37,724 nucleotides of DNA from an uncultured Fibrobacter sp. (GCA_947306305.1 CAMZGI010000004.1:1-37724), one strand, 5' to 3'. Counted from the stretch's first letter, positions 25,228 through 34,035 are shown. Translations and numbers: made by a program. Notes: generated from the sequence alone by a model not told the origin.

Positions 25228-25944
25228 CTAATCGTCGCGGCGACCGCCTAAAAGGCCCGCCCTATACGCCCAATAAAGCAACTGCAAAATCGAAGAAATC
25301 GCAGCAGCCACATACGTGAGCCCGGCCGCAAAAAGCACGCCAGAGACCGTATTGTATTCGCGTCCCTGCGCCACCACTTCCAAACGAGCCAAAGCTTTCT
25401 TTGCACGGGACGAAGCATCGAATTCCACAGGCACAGTCACCAGCGTAAAGAGCGTTGCAAGGGCAAAGAGCACAACGCCCACAATCGCAAGAGATTGGCC
25501 AAGAGCCTTGCCCATGCCCATAAGCATAATGCCGATAATCACAAGCCACGGTCCCAAATTAGAACCGACGTTTGCAGCAGGCACAATCGCCGAACGCAGC
25601 CACAGCGGAAAATACCCTTCGGCATGCTGGATAGCATGTCCCACTTCGTGAGCGGCAACGCCAGCGGCGCTCGCGTTGCGGCCATGATAAACTTCTGGCG
25701 ACAGGTTGAGCGTCTTGTTCAGCGGATTGTAATGATCCGAGAGAAAGCCTTGATGCTGCAATACCTTCACGTCGGTAATGCCAGCTTCCATAAGGATAGC
25801 CTTTGCCACATCGGCACCGGTAAGGCCGCTAGAAATGTGAACTTTTTGACCTGCGGCAAAGCGAGTTTTGACAAGCATAGAAACCGCCCCCGAGAGGACG
25901 AGCGTGACGAGCAAAATGCCCATGTATAAATGATCAAATATCAT
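25228..25944 (-). CDS. Membrane zinc metallopeptidase (YugP-like)
   Basis: A 238-residue member of the YugP/Zn_peptidase_2 family. An N-terminal helix (about 7-24) anchors it; AAHEVGHAIQHAEGY (about 97-111) carries the HExxH zinc motif with the catalytic glutamate. Upstream ILMEAGITDVKVLQHQGFLSDHYNP and LNLSPEVYHGRNASAAGVAAHE follow the family pattern. Later helices (WLVIIGIMLMGMGKAL, ALATLFTLVTVPVEF, LTYVAAAISSIL) and the VEFDASSRA motif complete it. Length is normal. It probably cleaves membrane or membrane-proximal proteins; substrates are unknown. The gene is alone on the minus strand, convergent with scpA. Confidence 0.9.
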   Translation of the reverse strand: MIFDHLYMGILLVTLVLSGAVSMLVKTRFAAGQKVHISSGLTGADVAKAILMEAGITDVKVLQHQGFLSDHYNPLNKTLNLSPEVYHGRNASAAGVAAHEVGHAIQHAEGYFPLWLRSAIVPAANVGSNLGPWLVIIGIMLMGMGKALGQSLAIVGVVLFALATLFTLVTVPVEFDASSRAKKALARLEVVAQGREYNTVSGVLFAAGLTYVAAAISSILQLLYWAYRAGLLGGRRDD

Positions 25945-25975
25945 AGTAGGTATCAGGTTTGAGGTTATAGGTACA

Positions 25976-26050
25976 GTTAATAGTTACTAGAACTTAGTTA
26001 CTAGAAAGAATCATAAGAAAAAATCTAGTAACTAGTAACTTAGAACTATC
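25976..26050. repeat. Dispersed palindromic element, CTAGTTACTAGA family, copy 2
   Basis: Arms TTAGTTACTAGA (25994-26005) and TCTAGTAACTAG (26024-26035; 11 of 12 pair) enclose an 18-base loop AAGAATCATAAGAAAAAA. The loop is close to the reverse complement of the copy at 6123-6140, so this is the same element inverted. It occupies the gap between the zinc-peptidase promoter and the end of the exporter operon. Confidence 0.65.
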
Positions 26051-26153
26051 AACTTGCGTTTTACTATTAATTTTTTTCACCTTGTAATTTACAAAAACTC
26101 TTGCGGGAGCGTCTGTGATTTGGTCACTTAAATTTGCTCATTATCGGTTGTTT

Positions 26154-27335
26154 TTACATGTCGCCGGTTTTGAAATGTGTCTTATCGCGTAAATGCGTCA
26201 AGAACAGACCTAGCACCAAGTAAAAGACCGCCTGGATTGCAAGCAAATAGAGCTTTGGAGCCACATCGTAAATGTCCGCGCCCATCTGTTCAATCGAAAG
26301 CCACGCAGGCACAGCAAACGTACTCGGCAAAATATACGAAAGCCACACCATCCAGCTCGGCATCAAATAAGCTGGCCAGCTAAAGTTCGCGAGGAACAAT
26401 ATCGGGATGGAGAAGTTCAAGAACAGCTGCATGCTCGATTCGCGACGCAAGAATACTTGCGAAATGCACATTCCAAAATTGATGACCGACGAAAGGAATA
26501 CCGCCGCAAACACCACCATCGGCAAAAGTTCCCCACGACGCGGGAAGTCAAAGAGGTTGTAGATGAAGCAATGGTAGAACAAGATAAAGCAGCAATAGTG
26601 CAAGAAATACGCTAGAGCACGCCCCAAGTAGCGGTACGGCAAACTTTCGTTTTCGACTTCGGAATAGCGGTAGTTCCGGCGGAAACGACGGTGTCCACGG
26701 GCTCCGCCCATAATGCAAATGCCGATAATCAACGACTGCTGCAAAATCACCACGAGCACGCTAGGAACAACATAATTCGAGTAACTTCCCGTGTTGTTGT
26801 ACATCGTTTGTATTGATATCGGAATCGGGTCGCGCATAGCCATCGCCTTTGCAGAGGGCACTTGCTTGCCAAGAGCAATCGCCTTGACTTTGCTAACCGC
26901 GCCAACCGTCAACGCGCATGTCGCAAAAGCCGTTCCAATCGTGCCGTGAAGCATCACATAAGCGCCATGCGTAAAGATATTGACCTTCGTCGGCTTTTTG
27001 TTCAGCAAGTCCTTTTCCATGTTTTCAGGAATGACCATGAAGCCAAAAATATCTTCGCGAGCCATGGCGGTTTCTGCTTCGAGCATGTCGTTATAAACAG
27101 CCTTGACTTCGACCTGTTGCGTTGCAGAAGCCATCCGTACAAGTTCACGGGACTTCGCCGAATGATCCAAATCGACAACGCCGACCGGAACCTTTGAAAC
27201 AGTCTGGTTCACATACGCCGTCGGGTAGTAGAACGCATAGAGGACTCCAGCGACAACGAGCAAAAGCACCGCCGCAGGGTCCGTGAAAAATTGTTTCCAT
27301 TCCGTCAAAGTCACTTTCAAAAGACGACTAATCAT
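26154..27335 (-). CDS. ABC-2 type permease, second of pair
   Basis: A 393-residue ABC-2 (YhhJ/DrrB-like) permease. One N-terminal helix (about 20-40), then a periplasmic domain with PVGVVDLDHSAKSRELVRM (the GVVDxD motif typical of this subfamily), then five helices, including VVPSVLVVILQQSLIIGICI and FLNFSIPILFLANFSWPAYL. It probably pairs with the preceding permease as the membrane part of an exporter. The gene overlaps the preceding one by eight bases and has a strong AGGAGG ribosome site, so the two are translationally coupled. No ATPase gene follows within the 200 bases before the next gene. Confidence 0.88.
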   Translation of the reverse strand: MISRLLKVTLTEWKQFFTDPAAVLLLVVAGVLYAFYYPTAYVNQTVSKVPVGVVDLDHSAKSRELVRMASATQQVEVKAVYNDMLEAETAMAREDIFGFMVIPENMEKDLLNKKPTKVNIFTHGAYVMLHGTIGTAFATCALTVGAVSKVKAIALGKQVPSAKAMAMRDPIPISIQTMYNNTGSYSNYVVPSVLVVILQQSLIIGICIMGGARGHRRFRRNYRYSEVENESLPYRYLGRALAYFLHYCCFILFYHCFIYNLFDFPRRGELLPMVVFAAVFLSSVINFGMCISQVFLRRESSMQLFLNFSIPILFLANFSWPAYLMPSWMVWLSYILPSTFAVPAWLSIEQMGADIYDVAPKLYLLAIQAVFYLVLGLFLTHLRDKTHFKTGDM

Positions 27336-28548
27336 TTTTTCGCCTCCTGATTTTTTCTAACAACTTGCCAAACTGCAAGTGAAATTCCGCAACGGGATTA
27401 TCGTCTTCGACGACTACGGGCATTTGAGAATCATGCTTCAAGCGGTACTTCCAACGGAGTTCCATCGCAAGACTTCCAAACAAAGTCCAGAACAATGCCA
27501 TGCCAGCCATAAGCTTGATAACTTCCCAAGAGGCTTGCATTCCGACATCGCCAAGGAGCATCATTGACTGCACGCGAAGCACATGCGTCAGCGGAAGCAC
27601 AAACGCAAAGCAACGCACTGCAAACGGCATCGCCATCACGGGGAACGTCTGACCCGCAAACGCAAACGCAGGGCCGCCAATCACGCCCGAAACGCCAGTC
27701 GCAATTCGCATCACGCCAGTAACGCCCACAAAAACCATCCCAGCCCCGACGCAACTAATCACCATCAAAAGTTGCGCGACAGAGACCATCACAAATTCTT
27801 CGAAGCCCATTGGCATAAGCATGCGGTGCGTGTAAGCGTAGCTGCCCATGTATTCGAGCCAAACAATAATCACAGCAGGGACAAACGAAGCGACGCCAAG
27901 CGTAAACCAAGAACGTTCTGCGTACTGGTAAAATTCACGCACTCGCTTATCGCGAAGCGGAAACGAACCCACATACACGGCGACAAGCATTGCCGCCAAA
28001 TGGAACATCGCAGACACAAGACCAAGAACCAAGAATCCTTGATAATTGCCTTCGATGTTGCCAACCGAATGAATCTCTGTTTTAATCGGGTCGTCAAAAG
28101 ATGCGGTAAAAAGATCCGTGCCCACATCCGTAATCGCCGCACGAATTTCCTTTGTTGCAAACATGTTCGTGAGGTAATTCTGACCGCTAGAATAAACGGG
28201 AATCACAGGAGCTTCAAGACGGAGCGCTCGGCGTTCCAAATCTGTCGGAAGCACGACAAATGTTTGCAAATCGCCACGGATAACCGCATGTTCACACTCC
28301 CCCATGTCATGGCAAATCAGCTTCACATCAAGCACAGGGCTAGACTGGAGTGCACGTTCTAGGCGGTCGGCGAGTTGGCTGTTATCTTGTTTGACAACGC
28401 CTATCGGAATATGCTGCACAATTTCATTCGAAAACATCTCCAGCACAAACACAGAGACACCCACGGGAAGCACAGCAAGAATCAACCACAAAACAATCTT
28501 GTGGCTAAAGTAAATTTTCCCAGTTGTCTTTAAAAGGCCTTTCAGCAC
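27328..28548 (-). CDS. ABC-2 type permease, first of pair
   Basis: A 406-residue ABC-2 permease with GTG start, preceded by AAGG at a fitting distance. It has an N-terminal helix (IVLWLILAVLPVGVSVFVLE), a periplasmic domain with HIPIGVVKQDNSQLADRLER (the same IGVVxxDxS motif as its partner), then several helices including FLVLGLVSAMFHLAAMLVAV and PVMAMPFAVRCFAFVLPLTH, and a basic C-terminal tail. It starts 19 bases after the HlyD stop codon and overlaps the next permease by eight bases. It is part of a tripartite exporter with the HlyD and TolC genes upstream; the substrate is unknown. Confidence 0.88.
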   Translation of the reverse strand: MLKGLLKTTGKIYFSHKIVLWLILAVLPVGVSVFVLEMFSNEIVQHIPIGVVKQDNSQLADRLERALQSSPVLDVKLICHDMGECEHAVIRGDLQTFVVLPTDLERRALRLEAPVIPVYSSGQNYLTNMFATKEIRAAITDVGTDLFTASFDDPIKTEIHSVGNIEGNYQGFLVLGLVSAMFHLAAMLVAVYVGSFPLRDKRVREFYQYAERSWFTLGVASFVPAVIIVWLEYMGSYAYTHRMLMPMGFEEFVMVSVAQLLMVISCVGAGMVFVGVTGVMRIATGVSGVIGGPAFAFAGQTFPVMAMPFAVRCFAFVLPLTHVLRVQSMMLLGDVGMQASWEVIKLMAGMALFWTLFGSLAMELRWKYRLKHDSQMPVVVEDDNPVAEFHLQFGKLLEKIRRRKND

Positions 28549-28567
28549 AATAACCTTCTATTCCAGC

Positions 28568-29566
28568 TTACTCAATATCGTCAACAGGGAACAGAACGCT
28601 CATGCCCGGACGGAGGTTTTCGACCTTGTGGGTCGGACGCATGCGGACTTCGAACGTCTTGAGGTCAAAGCCTGCACTTTCTTTGGAACTACGCCATGTA
28701 GCGTAATCGCCAACGGACGCGATGTAGCTTACGACCATTTCGATAGTTTTGTCGAGAGCAGGGACCTGCAAGTAGAACTTTTTGCCCTTGAACACATTCT
28801 TGAGGTAATCTTCGCGAAGGTGGAAAACTGCCCAAGAATCATTCAAGTCGGTCACTGCGATAATCGGCATGCCAGAGCCAACGACTTCGCCTTCTTCGGC
28901 AAGTTTCAGAGAAACTTCGCCAGTAATCGGAGTGCGGATTTTGGTTTCTTCAAGGTAGGCATCGACTTCGGCGGTAGCGCCTTTAGCCTGCAACACGAGA
29001 GCGTTTGCGGCGGCCTTGTCTTCGCTACGGGCGCCAGCGACAGCCTGATTGTACTGAGCACGAGCAGCATCTGCAGCGGCCTGAGAAGCCTTCATCTGCG
29101 TTTCGGCTTCGTCGCGTTTTTGGAGCGGGAGCACGCCTTCGTTATAGAGCTTCTGCACACGGTCGTAGGTGTTCTTTGCAAGCGTTGCGGCTTCTTGAGC
29201 ACGATCCGACATAGCCTTGAGCGCGGTAATATCTTCGCTGCGAGCGCCATTGCGAGCCTTGCTGGCTTGAGCCTTAGCCGCGCCGAGAGCGCCTTGAGCC
29301 TGAATCTTCTTGGCTTCTATTTCTGGGCTGCTGAGGACTGCAATCAAGGAGTCCTTGTAAACCATGTCGCCTTCGTGAACATACAGATGTTCAATACGGC
29401 CCGGAACTTTGCCTGCCACAAGCACGCGGCGGGCTTCCATCTGGCCTTGCAGGAACTGTTCACGAGGTTGCGTTGCAAACTGTTGGAGCTGGGAGATTCC
29501 CAAAATAACCAACACAATCAAAGAAAGTACAACGATAACTTTTCCAATCATCTTTAAAGCGTTCAT
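28568..29566 (-). CDS. HlyD-family periplasmic adaptor protein
   Basis: A 332-residue membrane-fusion protein. It has a transmembrane anchor (about 7-24, MIGKVIVVLSLIVLVILGI), a biotinyl-lipoyl half (VAGKVPGRIEHLYVHEGDMV), a coiled-coil hairpin (about 70-190, rich in alanine and containing the internal repeat ARSEDITALK/ARSEDKAAAN), the second lipoyl half (IRTPITGEVSLKLAEEGEVV) and a beta-barrel domain to LRPGMSVLFPVDD. It bridges inner-membrane permease and outer-membrane TolC. Its ATG shares one base with the tolC stop (TAATG), so translation is coupled. Confidence 0.93.
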   Translation of the reverse strand: MNALKMIGKVIVVLSLIVLVILGISQLQQFATQPREQFLQGQMEARRVLVAGKVPGRIEHLYVHEGDMVYKDSLIAVLSSPEIEAKKIQAQGALGAAKAQASKARNGARSEDITALKAMSDRAQEAATLAKNTYDRVQKLYNEGVLPLQKRDEAETQMKASQAAADAARAQYNQAVAGARSEDKAAANALVLQAKGATAEVDAYLEETKIRTPITGEVSLKLAEEGEVVGSGMPIIAVTDLNDSWAVFHLREDYLKNVFKGKKFYLQVPALDKTIEMVVSYIASVGDYATWRSSKESAGFDLKTFEVRMRPTHKVENLRPGMSVLFPVDDIE

Positions 29567-31341
29567 TATTTATTCTCCGTTTTTAAAATTTTTTCAGCGG
29601 GTTTCGCCGTTTCAGTCTTTTCTACAGAAGTTGCAGAATCCGCAGATGCCGCTGGAGCCGCCGCCGGAACAACCGCAGGAGCAACCGTTTCCACTTCAGT
29701 TGCAGCAGGAGCGGCACTGGTAGATGCGTCTGTCGAATTAACTGTCGTTTCAACCGGCTTCACAGGTTTTTCGACAAGCAACTGTTTCGAAATCAAAACA
29801 TCGCCAGCGGTAGAAACTTCGCCAGCCGCTTCGAGGAGTCCAAGCCATGCGACAACGGCATCGTAATGAGCTTTGAGGTCAGCTACCTGCAAACGAGAAA
29901 GCGCAAGTTCTGCATCCACGACATCAAGACCTGTTGCAAGCCCTGCTTCGTAAGCCTTGTTCTGGCTGCGTAAAGCTTCGTCGGCAAGTTCACGCGTCTT
30001 GGCGAGGCTCACGAGCCTTCCCTTTGCGTGTTCCAATTCACGCCAGCGTTTTTCGACAAGGAGCTTCAAGTTGTCTATCGTTTCTTCTTCGAGGCTTCCC
30101 AAAGAGCGGTCCATCGCCTTTGCAGAGCTCACCTTGGCACGGGTGTCGCCACCTTTGAAAATATCCCATTGGAGCTTTGCTCCCACAGCCCATTCCGGTT
30201 CGAGAATGGTCAAGTCCCTGGTGTAAAGTTCCTTGTAGCCAAACAATGCAACCGTCGGGTAATAATCTGCTTGAGCGGCCTTAATCGCATTCTGGTTACG
30301 CTTGCGTTCCACACGCAATTGGCGAAGTCCCGGATGATGTTCAACCGCGAGCTGCTTGAATTCTTCCATCGTGCGAATGCCCTCTGGAGCTTCGACCGGG
30401 GTCGTCGCCGTGAGGCTCGTATCGGTGCGCAAGAGGCTTGCAAGAGCCATACGTGCCAGCGACTGGTCGCGGAGGGCGTCTTCGTAAGCGTTCTCGGCTT
30501 CGGCTAGAGCAACCTCGGCACGGAGGCGTTCGGTCTTGCTAATCTGACCGCCTTCTTCAAGCTTCTTGGAGCGTTCCAGATGTTCAGCCAAATCCTTCTT
30601 GGTCGTCTCACGCATTACGACAAGTTCTTCGCAAAGGCGGAGCGTAAAATACTTTGTCGCAACATCCATGAGGACGGTGTTCTGAGCCATTTCGAATTCC
30701 GCCTTGCGGGCGTTCACATTCTCTTTGGCAGCATCGTATGCAGAGTAAATCTTGAAGCCTGTAAAGATGGGCCAAACGACAGTGAGGCGGGCGTTAAAGA
30801 ACCAATCGTCCTGAACCTTCATATTGAAGTCGGAATTGTTGATTTGGTCGGAATACTGCTTGCTCGCCTGATCTGCATACTGCACCGCAGCATCGTTCGC
30901 ATCTTTGCTATTGACCACGCCAGTCCAAATATCGGCAGACTTGGAATCGACATAAGCTTTAGCCTTGGTCTCGTCCATGCCAGCCGCCATCGCCTTAGCA
31001 ACCGCTTCTTGGTAGGCTTTAGCGTAAGCGCCATTGTACGTCGCGAGGTAAGCCTTGGAATAGGCGGCCGCCCCAGCAATATCGCTTAAAGGCTGCTGGA
31101 TTCGTCCCAAGTCAATAGAGATGGGGTCGTTGATTTTAGTGATGCCCGCCGTGAGGCTCACCGTGGGTAAGAAACGGGCAAAAGCTTCGTTCTTGCCACT
31201 TTCGGCAATATCTACTTTCGCCTTTTCTGCCTTGATTTTCGAATTGTTCGCCATGGCCATATCCAACGCTTCTTGTAAAGAAAGCGATGCGGCGTTCGAA
31301 GCCATGCTACCACATAAAATAAATGCAAGATACCGTTTCAT
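29566..31341 (-). CDS. TolC-family outer-membrane efflux protein with C-terminal extension
   Basis: A 591-residue TolC-type channel. Signal peptide MKRYLAFILCGSMASNA, then SLSLQEALDMAMANNSKIKA, the usual opening of the family, and two repeats of helical hairpins. Two unusual parts explain the length: an alanine-rich insert (about 75-160, with KAYQEAVAKAMAAGMDETKA) in the first half and a Pro/Ala/Thr/Glu-rich tail of about 75 residues at the end, likely disordered in the periplasm. The start at 31341 is preferred over an upstream TTG because it begins the signal peptide. TTGTTG (31375-31380) and TATTAT (31352-31357) are 17 bases apart; the latter ends ten bases before the ATG. First gene of the exporter operon. 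Confidence 0.9.
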   Translation of the reverse strand: MKRYLAFILCGSMASNAASLSLQEALDMAMANNSKIKAEKAKVDIAESGKNEAFARFLPTVSLTAGITKINDPISIDLGRIQQPLSDIAGAAAYSKAYLATYNGAYAKAYQEAVAKAMAAGMDETKAKAYVDSKSADIWTGVVNSKDANDAAVQYADQASKQYSDQINNSDFNMKVQDDWFFNARLTVVWPIFTGFKIYSAYDAAKENVNARKAEFEMAQNTVLMDVATKYFTLRLCEELVVMRETTKKDLAEHLERSKKLEEGGQISKTERLRAEVALAEAENAYEDALRDQSLARMALASLLRTDTSLTATTPVEAPEGIRTMEEFKQLAVEHHPGLRQLRVERKRNQNAIKAAQADYYPTVALFGYKELYTRDLTILEPEWAVGAKLQWDIFKGGDTRAKVSSAKAMDRSLGSLEEETIDNLKLLVEKRWRELEHAKGRLVSLAKTRELADEALRSQNKAYEAGLATGLDVVDAELALSRLQVADLKAHYDAVVAWLGLLEAAGEVSTAGDVLISKQLLVEKPVKPVETTVNSTDASTSAAPAATEVETVAPAVVPAAAPAASADSATSVEKTETAKPAEKILKTENK

Positions 31342-31351
31342 AGCTAAATAA

Positions 31352-31380
31352 ATAATACAAAAACATGTCGCTGTCAACAA
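31352..31380 (-). promoter_or_regulatory. Promoter of the tolC-hlyD-permease operon
   Basis: Minus strand: TTGTTG, 17 bases, TATTAT, then ten bases to the ATG. There is no Shine-Dalgarno, and the predicted leader is three bases or fewer. An overlapping reading, TTGACA-17-TATTTA, also fits but would start inside the gene. Confidence 0.5.
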
Positions 31381-31403
31381 TTGTAAAACGAACCAAATGC
31401 CTA

Positions 31404-31440
31404 TTGCAATAAAAAAAGTTCTGACGAAATGTCAGAACTT
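31404..31440 (-). terminator. Rho-independent terminator of the VTC/DUF4956 operon
   Basis: On the minus strand AAGTTCTGAC-atttc-GTCAGAACTT is followed by TTTTTATTGC. The perfect ten-base stem lies 28 bases after the lamin-tail gene and ends the operon before the tolC promoter. Confidence 0.92.
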
Positions 31441-31467
31441 TTGGCTTAAAACTCAATTGGGATGAAT

Positions 31468-33183
31468 TTACTTGCCTGGAGTCGGGTCGAGAGCCTGCCA
31501 AGCGGTGTATTCGTAACCCATCGTAGTGTATTCTTTGCGGTTGAGGCTCTTGCCCTTACCATCCGTTTCTGTCAAGCCCACCCAACGGTCGCTGTAAATC
31601 GTCGCATCGGACAATTCGTAGAACCATTGCTTGGTTCCATCAGACTTGTTGGCAAATGCGTAAGGCTTCTTGATAGCGATTGTTTCACCGCGGTTCGAGA
31701 GCTTACCAGCATAGAAGCGGATAAGGACTGCGTTATCGATGCCGTAACGAGCGCGGAGCACAGCTTCCTTGCCAGAGAGGGAGTCGCCGAACAAGAGCAT
31801 CTTTCCGCCAGCAGGGAGAACGTCCGTTGCAGCGAATTCCATGTTCACGCCTTCAATCTTCCAGCCCTTAGCGGTGCTGTTCACCGTTTCGAACAAGGTT
31901 ACGTTTTCAGTTCCCTTGTTTATAATTTCGAGGAATTCCACGTCATTTGGATTGTTTTCGTCTTCGTGGTAGTGGATTTCGCTAATAAAAATCGGACCGG
32001 CCTTGAGAACCGAGTTTGCAGCACCCGGAGTTTCAGAAGCCATAGTTCCCTGAACCGTAGAACCGCCGCTCACATCGACAACACCGCTAGACTGCTTACC
32101 CGCAGAAAGAAGCAAGCTCGATTCCTTACCCGTATGAGCGCCAGCTGCGGTCTCGTACAGATAAATTTCGTCGCCGTTATCGCTCAGGTAGAGGCCGTCG
32201 CCAAAAACTTCGGCTGTAGCTTCGAGGAGCAAGAATCCCTTAGCAGGGACAACCGTATTGGCACCGCCAATCTTCCAAGTCTTTTTCTTGTTCTTGGATT
32301 CGAGTTCCCAATCCTTGACATCGACAGGAGCATCGCCGTAGTTGTAAAGTTCAATCCAGCCATCCGTCGTGCCCAAAACATAGGGCTTGATTTCGTTCAG
32401 GCGAACCTTCACTTCTTCAATAGTCTTGTCGCCGCCTACGCAGGGATTGCCGTTTTCAACGGCACTAGCGCCCCAAGAGGACGGACTAGCTTCGCTACCC
32501 GTGCCCTTATAGACAAGAGAGCGACCATTGCCATCGGCAAGGCTTGGCCAAGGAGGCAAGTTACTGAAAGCAGCGCTCACGTCGCCTTCGCCTTTAATCT
32601 TGACATCGACGACATCGCCTTCGTTGATGAGCTTTGCGACAGCGCCAGTCTTCGGATCATTATCCCACGGACCATAGACTTTGCAAGCGGCAGTCGGATA
32701 AGTCTGCTTGAACAAATTGACATCGTTCGTGACAATGACGTATTCGCCCTTCTTCAAAGCTCCAGACGGGAATGCAAAAGACACTGCACCATCCAGACGG
32801 AGGGCACTCAGTTCCATGTCGGTAATACTCGGGCCGTTCTTGATATAGACTTCGACCCATTCCAACGCAGAACCGTTCGGAGCGTTGTACATAATTTCAG
32901 AAATACCCATCTGTGCCGTAGAGGTATCAACCTGAACTTCGGGAGTGCTCGAAGAAACAGGAACGGCCGAACCGGCTGAAGAAGTCGGAACAACAGCCGA
33001 AGAAGGAGTCGGATTATCAGTGCTGCTAGTCGGTACAGTTGCAGCAGAAGAGCCCGGAACAATATCCAGAGCGCTAGAGAGTCCCGGCTCAGGAGTAACA
33101 GGGCTAGATTCTTCGGAGCAGGCAGAGAACATGCTCAACACAGAGACACAAGTGCCAACGGCAAGCCAATTTTTCGTATTCAT
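31468..33183 (-). CDS. Lipoprotein with three lamin-tail domains
   Basis: A 571-residue lipoprotein: lipobox FSAC with lipidated Cys22, then a Ser/Pro/Val-rich spacer (about 25-88). Three lamin-tail (LTD) domains follow, about 91-248 (MGISEIMYNAPNGSALEWVE), 257-390 (VRLNEIKPYVLGTTDGWIEL) and 396-570 (IFISEIHYHEDENNPNDVEF). Each starts with the typical xxINEIxx...WIEL pattern and ends with a GxPGxxN-like turn where visible (TPGAANS). Bacterial LTDs occur in surface and extracellular proteins, often with CotH or nuclease domains; no such partner is attached here. Last gene of the operon, 31 bases after the VTC gene, with a good ribosome site (AAGGAAGG). It probably sits on the outer face of the outer membrane and may hold or recognise the product of the system (inference). 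Confidence 0.85.
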   Translation of the reverse strand: MNTKNWLAVGTCVSVLSMFSACSEESSPVTPEPGLSSALDIVPGSSAATVPTSSTDNPTPSSAVVPTSSAGSAVPVSSSTPEVQVDTSTAQMGISEIMYNAPNGSALEWVEVYIKNGPSITDMELSALRLDGAVSFAFPSGALKKGEYVIVTNDVNLFKQTYPTAACKVYGPWDNDPKTGAVAKLINEGDVVDVKIKGEGDVSAAFSNLPPWPSLADGNGRSLVYKGTGSEASPSSWGASAVENGNPCVGGDKTIEEVKVRLNEIKPYVLGTTDGWIELYNYGDAPVDVKDWELESKNKKKTWKIGGANTVVPAKGFLLLEATAEVFGDGLYLSDNGDEIYLYETAAGAHTGKESSLLLSAGKQSSGVVDVSGGSTVQGTMASETPGAANSVLKAGPIFISEIHYHEDENNPNDVEFLEIINKGTENVTLFETVNSTAKGWKIEGVNMEFAATDVLPAGGKMLLFGDSLSGKEAVLRARYGIDNAVLIRFYAGKLSNRGETIAIKKPYAFANKSDGTKQWFYELSDATIYSDRWVGLTETDGKGKSLNRKEYTTMGYEYTAWQALDPTPGK

Positions 33184-33214
33184 AAGCGCCTTCCTTTTTT
33201 ATTGTTAAATCTAC

Positions 33215-34033
33215 TTAAAAATTTCCGGCGAGGCGAGTCCAATATGGGCTCTTAAAACGACGCGGATTTTCGTAAACGCGTTTCCATTCCGCAGCCGCAT
33301 TGCCAAACTTGGAGAAACCGGAGTTCTTCAAATTCAACTCGCGAATGAGGTCAAACATCCAGTAAGGCATCTGTGCCGCCGGGCATTTGAGCTCCAGCAC
33401 GGCATCGGCGCCAGGCTGAAAGAATCGCGGAATTCCCGTAGAGTGCATGTAGTGCGGATCCACGGTATAGTCAAAGCCATTTTCTTCGCGGAAGCGCATG
33501 CCTGTGTCGATCGTCACACGGGAATACTCTTCGCGAAGCCCAAACCACGCACGACGCTTGTACTGCGTCAAAAGACGCGGATGCGCATTGTGGAGTTCGG
33601 TCTTGTACAAGAAGTCCTTGAGGTACATGCGGTCTTTGTCGGTCTTGCACGGCCATTCTTCGGGCTTCATGTGCCACACTTCGCTGGGATTGATGCCCTT
33701 GATCGTGGCACGGCTCTTGTAGCAAATATTGCGGATCTTGCGTTTGCACTCAAAGTGGAACGTGCCGTCTTGCGCGGGGTGTTCACCATAAGTGCGGATA
33801 CGCATGTTGAAGCGATCCAAAAGCTGTTTCTTTTTCCAGCCAAGGAACGTCCACTTCGGGGAATCCAAATAGAGGTTCGTAATCCAGTAGAATCCACCCG
33901 GAGTAATCTTGGAATAATAGTCTTCTTCGCAGTACGGAGCCAAGAACGTGCCAATCCTATCCGCCCATTCGACGGGGATATGGTACTTGAGCTCGAAACG
34001 TTCGAGAAGGCTAAATCCGCGGGCTTCTGCCAT
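33215..34033 (-). CDS. VTC-domain protein (polyphosphate polymerase fold)
   Basis: A 272-residue protein with the tunnel-fold VTC domain of the triphosphate tunnel family, known in yeast Vtc4 as polyphosphate polymerase. Family positions visible: ELKYHI (14-19), YLDSPKWTFL (55-64), NMRIRTYG (76-83), FECKRK (94-99), SRVTIDTGMRF (171-181) and VLELKCP (212-218). These supply the basic and acidic residues lining the tunnel. There is no signal peptide or transmembrane helix, so it should act in the cytoplasm or at the inner face. Two bases separate it from the TolC-like gene. Bacterial members are annotated as polyphosphate polymerase domain proteins, but their product is mostly unproven. Confidence 0.9.
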   Translation of the reverse strand: MAEARGFSLLERFELKYHIPVEWADRIGTFLAPYCEEDYYSKITPGGFYWITNLYLDSPKWTFLGWKKKQLLDRFNMRIRTYGEHPAQDGTFHFECKRKIRNICYKSRATIKGINPSEVWHMKPEEWPCKTDKDRMYLKDFLYKTELHNAHPRLLTQYKRRAWFGLREEYSRVTIDTGMRFREENGFDYTVDPHYMHSTGIPRFFQPGADAVLELKCPAAQMPYWMFDLIRELNLKNSGFSKFGNAAAEWKRVYENPRRFKSPYWTRLAGNF

Positions 34034-34035
34034 AA

